Below are positions 30,696 through 33,857 of a stretch of DNA of 33,857 nucleotides, piece after piece; position 1 is the first letter of the stretch, and each line of letters begins with the position of its first letter. The translations under genes and the position numbers were made by a program. The stretch is from a virus. The stretch spans positions 1-33,857 of the IMG/VR virus record IMGVR_UViG_3300030102_002467; one strand, written 5' to 3'. The notes beneath the pieces are model-generated. The model saw nothing but the letters and a program-made list of their open reading frames with translations. It was not told the DNA's origin and did no database searches.

Positions 30696-30864
30696 TGTTA
30701 ATCTGCTCCAGTGTTTGTTCATCTTTAACAGGTTCTTTACCTGTGCCGTCACAATCCCAGCAGGAATCAGGCACTACATCACCGCCAGTTGGATCAAAGT
30801 TGTTACGCACATAAACCCAACCTTTGCCCTTACACTTAAAACAATCAGTCTCTAAAGAAGTCAT
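30676..30864 (-). CDS. Small protein with DnaJ-like CxxCxGxG zinc motif (62 aa)
   Basis: Two CxxC knots, CFKCKGKG and CWDCDGTG, lie about 24 residues apart, the same CxxCxGxG repeats that bind zinc in DnaJ and related proteins. The start at 30864 is favoured by GAAAGG nine bases upstream; ATG 30882 would add six residues. The gene overlaps the repressor gene by about 20 bases. No J domain is present, so it is not a chaperone; a zinc-binding accessory protein is more likely. Found in other phages as a tiny zinc finger; partner unknown. Confidence 0.75.
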   Translation of the reverse strand: MTSLETDCFKCKGKGWVYVRNNFDPTGGDVVPDSCWDCDGTGKEPVKDEQTLEQINNAGAIK

Positions 30865-31033
30865 CGGCCCGCACCTTTCCATCTGTAGCCTGATAAATAA
30901 TCTGCATCACCCTCAGACTTGGTTGTCTCTCACCGCTGATCATGCGACTGACAGAAGACAGAGACAAGCCAGTTTGTTTTGCAAACTGAGTTTGTGTCAT
31001 TCTTGACTGACGTATGTATTGTTTTAACTTCAT
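30845..31033 (-). CDS. Xre-family repressor-like regulator (62 aa)
   Basis: ATG at 31033 is chosen over a TTG at 31069 because the HTH begins just after it: KLKQYIRQSRMTQTQFAKQTGLSLSSVSRMISGERQPSL, with recognition helix SLSSVSRMISGER, then RVMQIIYQATDGKV. Single-domain size (62 aa) is closer to Cro than to CI. It lies at the head of the minus-strand operon and is divergent from the nuclease operon at 31118, the usual place for a phage repressor. Its probable binding site, TTGAC-N5-GTCAA, lies in the gap at 31055-31069. Confidence 0.88.
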   Translation of the reverse strand: MKLKQYIRQSRMTQTQFAKQTGLSLSSVSRMISGERQPSLRVMQIIYQATDGKVRADDFFRD

Positions 31034-31117
31034 GCTTTTATCGTAAAATAATTCTTGACCTATTGTCAAAACATATTTACTTCTTGCACTATCTTACACG
31101 ATTAGGAATTGATTGGT
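31034..31117. promoter_or_regulatory. Divergent promoter/operator region between repressor and nuclease operons
   Basis: TTGAC-CTATT-GTCAA (31055-31069) is a perfect inverted repeat. Its minus-strand arm reads TTGACA, an exact -35 box for the repressor gene, with a TACGAT -10 (31045-31040, 18 bases away), which would place the start of transcription near the ATG at 31033 and make a leaderless RNA. The plus-strand arm reads TTGACC, but no good -10 box follows at normal distance. The repeat is a likely operator for autoregulation. AGGA lies about ten bases before ATG 31118. Confidence 0.55.
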
Positions 31118-31975
31118 ATGAAATTAACACATGATAGCGCAAGCGGGGCGACCCGCCCAAAATATGAAAGGGTGCTTGATCTTTGGCTTAGAGATCAAGG
31201 CATTCGTCTGCCTATGGCTTCACGGCCTTGGGCTGGAATCTGTGTGCAACACGGAGCTGACCTAGCCCTTGGGCTTGCAGACTTCAACGAACTGCTGGGG
31301 CAACAAGAGCCTGTGCCTATGGCTCAAGCAGTTAGATCAGCGATGGCAAAATATGACGAGTATAAGCCACGAACATGGGATGAGGGCAAAGATGCAGAGG
31401 AATATGAAGCGTTCAGAGAACACATCCCAGAGATGATTGCTCAAGCTATTGCGGCAGTCAAAGATTGTTTTTCAAAAGCAAACCTCATTGAAGGTGAGTA
31501 CCAGCGTTGGCATGATGTTGATGGGCTAAACCACCGCATCATGCTCTATCAGGACTACAGTGCTGGCGGTCAGCAAGCAGATCTTAAATGCTCACTGCCG
31601 TTACGCAACCCACCAAAAAAAGATGGCACAAGAAGCTGGCGCATACCCAAGCCCAAGACAGAGCCGTCATGGATACAAGTTACACAACAGTCAGTGTATG
31701 AAAGGGCTACAGGCCAAGAGCCATCGCTGCTGTTTGTTACGGCTTCTGGCTATCACATAGCTAACAAAGAGAATTGTAAGGCACTGTCCAGAGAAAGTCT
31801 TGACCTTGCCTACAATGATGCAGTCCGTAGTTGGAAGACTACACAGAACCTAGTAGAGGCTGCAAACGGCAACTGGCAGCGTCTCGCTGGTCTGGTACAG
31901 CCAGACTTTGTTGAGATCGCACAGCGTCATGGCCCAGATATAGTGAAACTAGCAAGACAATTATGGAGAGACTAA
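31118..31975 (+). CDS. RecB-like PD-(D/E)xK nuclease, putative recombination exonuclease (285 aa)
   Basis: ATG at 31118 follows AGGA; an earlier TTG (31109) is less likely. A SASGATRPKYERVLDLWL start and the GICVQHGADLAL element (35-52) correspond to the RecB/Cas4-type helix with an active-site histidine. The metal-binding core is ADLKCSL (D155, K157), followed by W185-IQVTQQSVY (Q187, Y194), the Q-x6-Y motif typical of RecB-family nucleases. It probably resects double-stranded ends to give single strands for the annealing protein encoded at 32708. Exonuclease polarity cannot be read. Confidence 0.8.
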   Translation: MKLTHDSASGATRPKYERVLDLWLRDQGIRLPMASRPWAGICVQHGADLALGLADFNELLGQQEPVPMAQAVRSAMAKYDEYKPRTWDEGKDAEEYEAFREHIPEMIAQAIAAVKDCFSKANLIEGEYQRWHDVDGLNHRIMLYQDYSAGGQQADLKCSLPLRNPPKKDGTRSWRIPKPKTEPSWIQVTQQSVYERATGQEPSLLFVTASGYHIANKENCKALSRESLDLAYNDAVRSWKTTQNLVEAANGNWQRLAGLVQPDFVEIAQRHGPDIVKLARQLWRD

Positions 31976-32247
31976 TGTTTGATATTCTTTGGGGAAAACT
32001 TAGGGGCGTGAAAGAAGGTAGGAGAATACCTTACCCTATGGATCGCCAGCCATCTATGGCAGAGGCAAGACAGATAGCATACGAAATGGATGTTAATGAC
32101 TATGTTATTTGTCCAGACAGAAAACAAGCTCAACGCATCTACGGTTTTATAAAGCGACTTACAAAAATCAAAGCTGAAGGTGATGTTATGACACGCTCTG
32201 TTATGCACAACGGCAAAGAGGCAATCAAGGTATGGAGAATCAGATGA
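31975..32247 (+). CDS. Small hypothetical protein of the recombination operon (90 aa)
   Basis: ATG at 31975 overlaps the nuclease stop as TAATG; ATG 31963 would lie inside the nuclease. Basic, with RRIPYPMDRQPSMAEARQIAYEM, DYVICPDRKQAQRIYGFIKRL and a C-terminal AIKVWRIR strand. The RKQAQRIYGFIKRLTK helix and wR-R ending are typical of small nucleic-acid-binding phage proteins, but no family is recognised. The next gene starts with ATGA at 32244. Confidence 0.72.
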   Translation: MFDILWGKLRGVKEGRRIPYPMDRQPSMAEARQIAYEMDVNDYVICPDRKQAQRIYGFIKRLTKIKAEGDVMTRSVMHNGKEAIKVWRIR

Positions 32248-32573
32248 ATGACCTATTTGACACACCAGCTTTCAAGCTGGTTAGGCGTGATGACCCAGCT
32301 ACTAGCCATGATGCTGCTGAGTCATTGCCTGTCAGTGACATGGAGAGGATTGTTGCTGATACGATTGCAAGGTTTGGGGCGACAGGCGCAATATCTGACC
32401 AGATAGTCAATGCCCTGCCGCACTTGAGATATAGCACAATTACGGCACGTTACAAGCAGTTGAAGGAAAAAGGTATCATCTGCGTAGATGACCGAAAGCT
32501 GAAGGCCGAATCAGGCAGACAGCAACACATTATGTGGCACAAAGATTTTTATCGGGAGCAAGCAAATGACTGA
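32244..32573 (+). CDS. Winged-helix-like DNA-binding protein (109 aa)
   Basis: ATG at 32244 overlaps the previous stop as ATGA; an ATG at 32232 would add four residues. The sequence begins with RRDDPATSHDAAESL, a motif common in small phage proteins, then a winged-helix-type domain: ADTIARFGATGAISDQIVNALPHLRYSTITARYKQLKEKGIICVDD, with a recognition helix at YSTITARYKQL and a wing after it. A wHTH regulator or origin/helicase-loader type protein is possible. It sits within the recombination operon. Confidence 0.78.
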   Translation: MNDLFDTPAFKLVRRDDPATSHDAAESLPVSDMERIVADTIARFGATGAISDQIVNALPHLRYSTITARYKQLKEKGIICVDDRKLKAESGRQQHIMWHKDFYREQAND

Positions 32574-32718
32574 ATCAGAAATGGAAATGCACCAGCGTAT
32601 AGATGTGATGGGAGATCGAATTGAGGAGCTTGAAAAGATTGTAGATGATCAAGTCAGAGCATTTACAGTTGCGGTTCGTCTTATAGCAGAATTGTTGGAG
32701 AAAAAGAATGGCAAATAA
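32566..32718 (+). CDS. Tiny coiled-coil protein (50 aa)
   Basis: ATG at 32566 overlaps the previous gene by eight bases; TAA at 32716-32718 overlaps the next start by eleven. The product is one long acidic helix (QRIDVMGDRIEELEKIVDDQV, then AVRLIAELLEKK) with regular heptads, so probably a coiled coil or dimerisation peptide. Its length and coupling suggest that it partners the annealing protein encoded next. No known family. Confidence 0.62.
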   Translation: MTESEMEMHQRIDVMGDRIEELEKIVDDQVRAFTVAVRLIAELLEKKNGK

Positions 32719-33379
32719 ATTTAGTGATGTCATGGACTTTGTGCATGAGCTTAACAAAACTCATGGCGTAAAGCAGCGTGGCGGCAAGATGTACACCCAA
32801 GTGGTACATCGCATGGAAGCGTTCCGGCGTTTTTATGGTACTGAGTACGGTGTGGACACACAGATCCTTGTAGATGATGGGCAGCGTGTAGTTGTCAAAG
32901 CTACAATCACAAACTCTGATGGCATTGTGGTAGGCTCTGGCATGGCTGAAGAAATCAGAGGTCAGGGCCATGTCAATCAGACATCAGCCTTAGAAAACTG
33001 TGAGACTTCCTCAATCGGAAGAGCTTTGAGTTCTATAGGAATAAGCGGTGGTGAGTATGCGTCTGCAAACGAGATGGACGCAGTGAGCCGCAAGCGTGAA
33101 GCACAGGCAGAAGCAGAGAATAAGCCTGTAGTTGACCCAGAAAACCCTGTGCCAGCCAAGCGTGATGACGATCCAGAGGTACGCAAAACGCAAGACTTTT
33201 TTGGTGAGGTAAACAAGAAGGTGGGTGAAGTAAATAATAAATCTAACTTCATCGCTTGGTGCAATACTGATCATGTTAAGAACGGGATTGCTCACATGAA
33301 GCAACACAATCCTGATTTAGCAAAGATGGCTGTAGATAGAATACAGTTAAGAATGAAACAACTTAAAGGAGAGGCGTAA
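32708..33379 (+). CDS. ERF/Rad52-type single-strand annealing protein (223 aa)
   Basis: The central segment reads VVGSGMAEEIRGQGHVNQTSALENCETSSIGRALSSIGI, the characteristic pattern of the phage annealing proteins of the Sak/ERF kind (G-A-E-----VN-TSA-E-CETSAIGRAL), preceded by a beta-rich region with VVVKATITN. The C-terminal 90 residues are charged and flexible, with a WCNTDHVKNGIAHMKQHNP helix that could be a partner-binding part. It pairs complementary strands exposed by the nuclease at 31118. Next gene encodes an SSB-like protein. Confidence 0.82.
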   Translation: MANKFSDVMDFVHELNKTHGVKQRGGKMYTQVVHRMEAFRRFYGTEYGVDTQILVDDGQRVVVKATITNSDGIVVGSGMAEEIRGQGHVNQTSALENCETSSIGRALSSIGISGGEYASANEMDAVSRKREAQAEAENKPVVDPENPVPAKRDDDPEVRKTQDFFGEVNKKVGEVNNKSNFIAWCNTDHVKNGIAHMKQHNPDLAKMAVDRIQLRMKQLKGEA

Positions 33380-33711
33380 TGGCTAGAAGATATATCAAAG
33401 TTACCACAATCAAAGTGTTTCCAAATGATGATCATAAGCGAGGCACACATGGAAATGGTAATTGGAAACCGTTTGTAGATGGATCGCCAGCAGACATACA
33501 CTTGCGAGGTGATTCAAGATATTCTGTTGCAGTCTTTGAAAACGATGACAACAGTTTGTCCATAGCAATATCTGAGGTAAGAGATTACGAATCAAAAGAC
33601 AACATCGCTGACGGTATATCGCAAGGCGGCCTCAAGCCTGTTGGTGATGCCATCAATCAGAAGTATCAGCCAGCAGTTAAGGAAACAGATGATGATGACA
33701 TCCCATTTTAA
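33379..33711 (+). CDS. SSB-like protein with acidic DDDDIPF tail (110 aa)
   Basis: ATG at 33379 overlaps the previous stop as TAATG. The last residues, ETDDDDIPF, closely match the conserved tip of bacterial SSB (DFDDDIPF in E. coli), which recruits repair and replication proteins. The N-terminal part has strands compatible with an OB-type fold (YIKVTTIKVFPND, WKPFVDGSPADI, YSVAVFENDDNSLSIAISE) but no clear SSB domain. It probably binds single-stranded DNA and the host partners of SSB. The adjacent annealing protein supports this. Confidence 0.75.
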   Translation: MARRYIKVTTIKVFPNDDHKRGTHGNGNWKPFVDGSPADIHLRGDSRYSVAVFENDDNSLSIAISEVRDYESKDNIADGISQGGLKPVGDAINQKYQPAVKETDDDDIPF

Positions 33712-33857
33712 AAATGCTGATGGCAAGCTGTTATACACAGCAAAAGAAGCGTGTCTTATCCTGTTTGGCACAGACGATAGAACAAAGCTCAACCTGATGT
33801 ACAGGATGCTAAAGTCAGGGAAGCTAGAGGCAGAGCGTGTTGGTGGCACTTGGTTAA
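33689..33857 (+). CDS. Excisionase-like HTH protein, N-terminal part (continues at base 1)
   Basis: ATG at 33689 begins a run of three ATG codons (33689, 33692, 33695), any of which could be the start. The frame overlaps the end of the SSB-like gene by about 20 bases and runs off the window, continuing exactly in frame at base 1. This part carries the first half of the HTH (YTAKEACLILFG and the second helix) and the GGTW wing. It is the last but few gene of the recombination operon, so it is probably made with the annealing and SSB-like proteins. Function as excisionase versus regulator is open. Confidence 0.75.
   Translation, partial: MMMTSHFKNADGKLLYTAKEACLILFGTDDRTKLNLMYRMLKSGKLEAERVGGTWL
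33758..33857. repeat. Terminal direct repeat, right copy
   Basis: Right-hand copy of the repeat at 1-98. It matches for 98 bases and then carries A instead of G at 33856. In the reading frame crossing it this changes TTG to TTA, both leucine, so the only difference between the copies is silent. That fits strain variation in the sampled population or an end-of-contig error. Confidence 0.93.

Overview
The window reads as one complete genome of a small, uncultured marine podovirus-type phage, not a piece of bacterial chromosome. The first 98 bases recur exactly at the end (1-98 = 33758-33855), so the contig closes into a circle of about 33,757 unique bases. One gene, an excisionase-like HTH protein, runs across the junction. 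Essentially every gene is phage-like, packing is tight with many ATGA/TAATG overlaps, and there are no rRNA, tRNA, CRISPR or IS features. The T7-like head-tail order, the LamG/SPRY tail proteins, the set of tiny Lys-rich proteins and the lack of RNA and DNA polymerase genes resemble short (about 35 kb) marine podoviruses such as the HTVC010P-type pelagiphages. That placement, and an alphaproteobacterial host, are inferences.

Layout. (1) Late unit, minus strand, 26699 down to 590: terminase small and large subunits, a Pro-rich protein, portal, a Bbp19-like protein, scaffold, a small protein, major capsid, a decoration-like protein, tail tubular A and B, a GNAT-like T7 gp13 counterpart, a gp14-like protein, three large internal or ejection-type proteins, a T7-type tail fibre, a LamG/SPRY tail protein, a tail-fibre-assembly-like protein, a lysis block (several small membrane proteins, a GTA-type three-TM holin, a T4-type lysozyme) and a run of tiny basic proteins. 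It ends at a bidirectional terminator (565-586). (2) A 390-bp control region (26700-27089) with AATGT-rich repeats and a strong sigma70-like promoter whose spacer is a perfect 15-bp palindrome. (3) Early unit, plus strand, 27090-29494: about nine small, mostly unrecognised proteins, two or more of them membrane proteins, ending with an Xre regulator and a terminator. Most are preceded by a copy of a repeated TAGCAAACA...GGATCAA leader. (4) Minus unit 31033 to 29641: Xre repressor, CxxC zinc protein, adenine methyltransferase and Hjc-like nuclease. (5) Plus unit from 31118 across the junction to 561: RecB-like nuclease, three small proteins including a winged-helix type, a single-strand annealing protein, an SSB-like protein with a DDDDIPF tail, the excisionase-like HTH and small zinc-binding proteins.

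How it works together: with no polymerase, primase or helicase seen, the phage probably depends on host transcription and replication and brings its own recombination set (nuclease, annealing protein, SSB-like protein, junction nuclease). Two Xre regulators, palindromic operators and an excisionase-like protein hint at a regulated or formerly temperate life cycle, but no integrase is present. The least explained parts are the early small-gene block with its repeated leaders and the chain of tiny basic genes downstream of the lysozyme.
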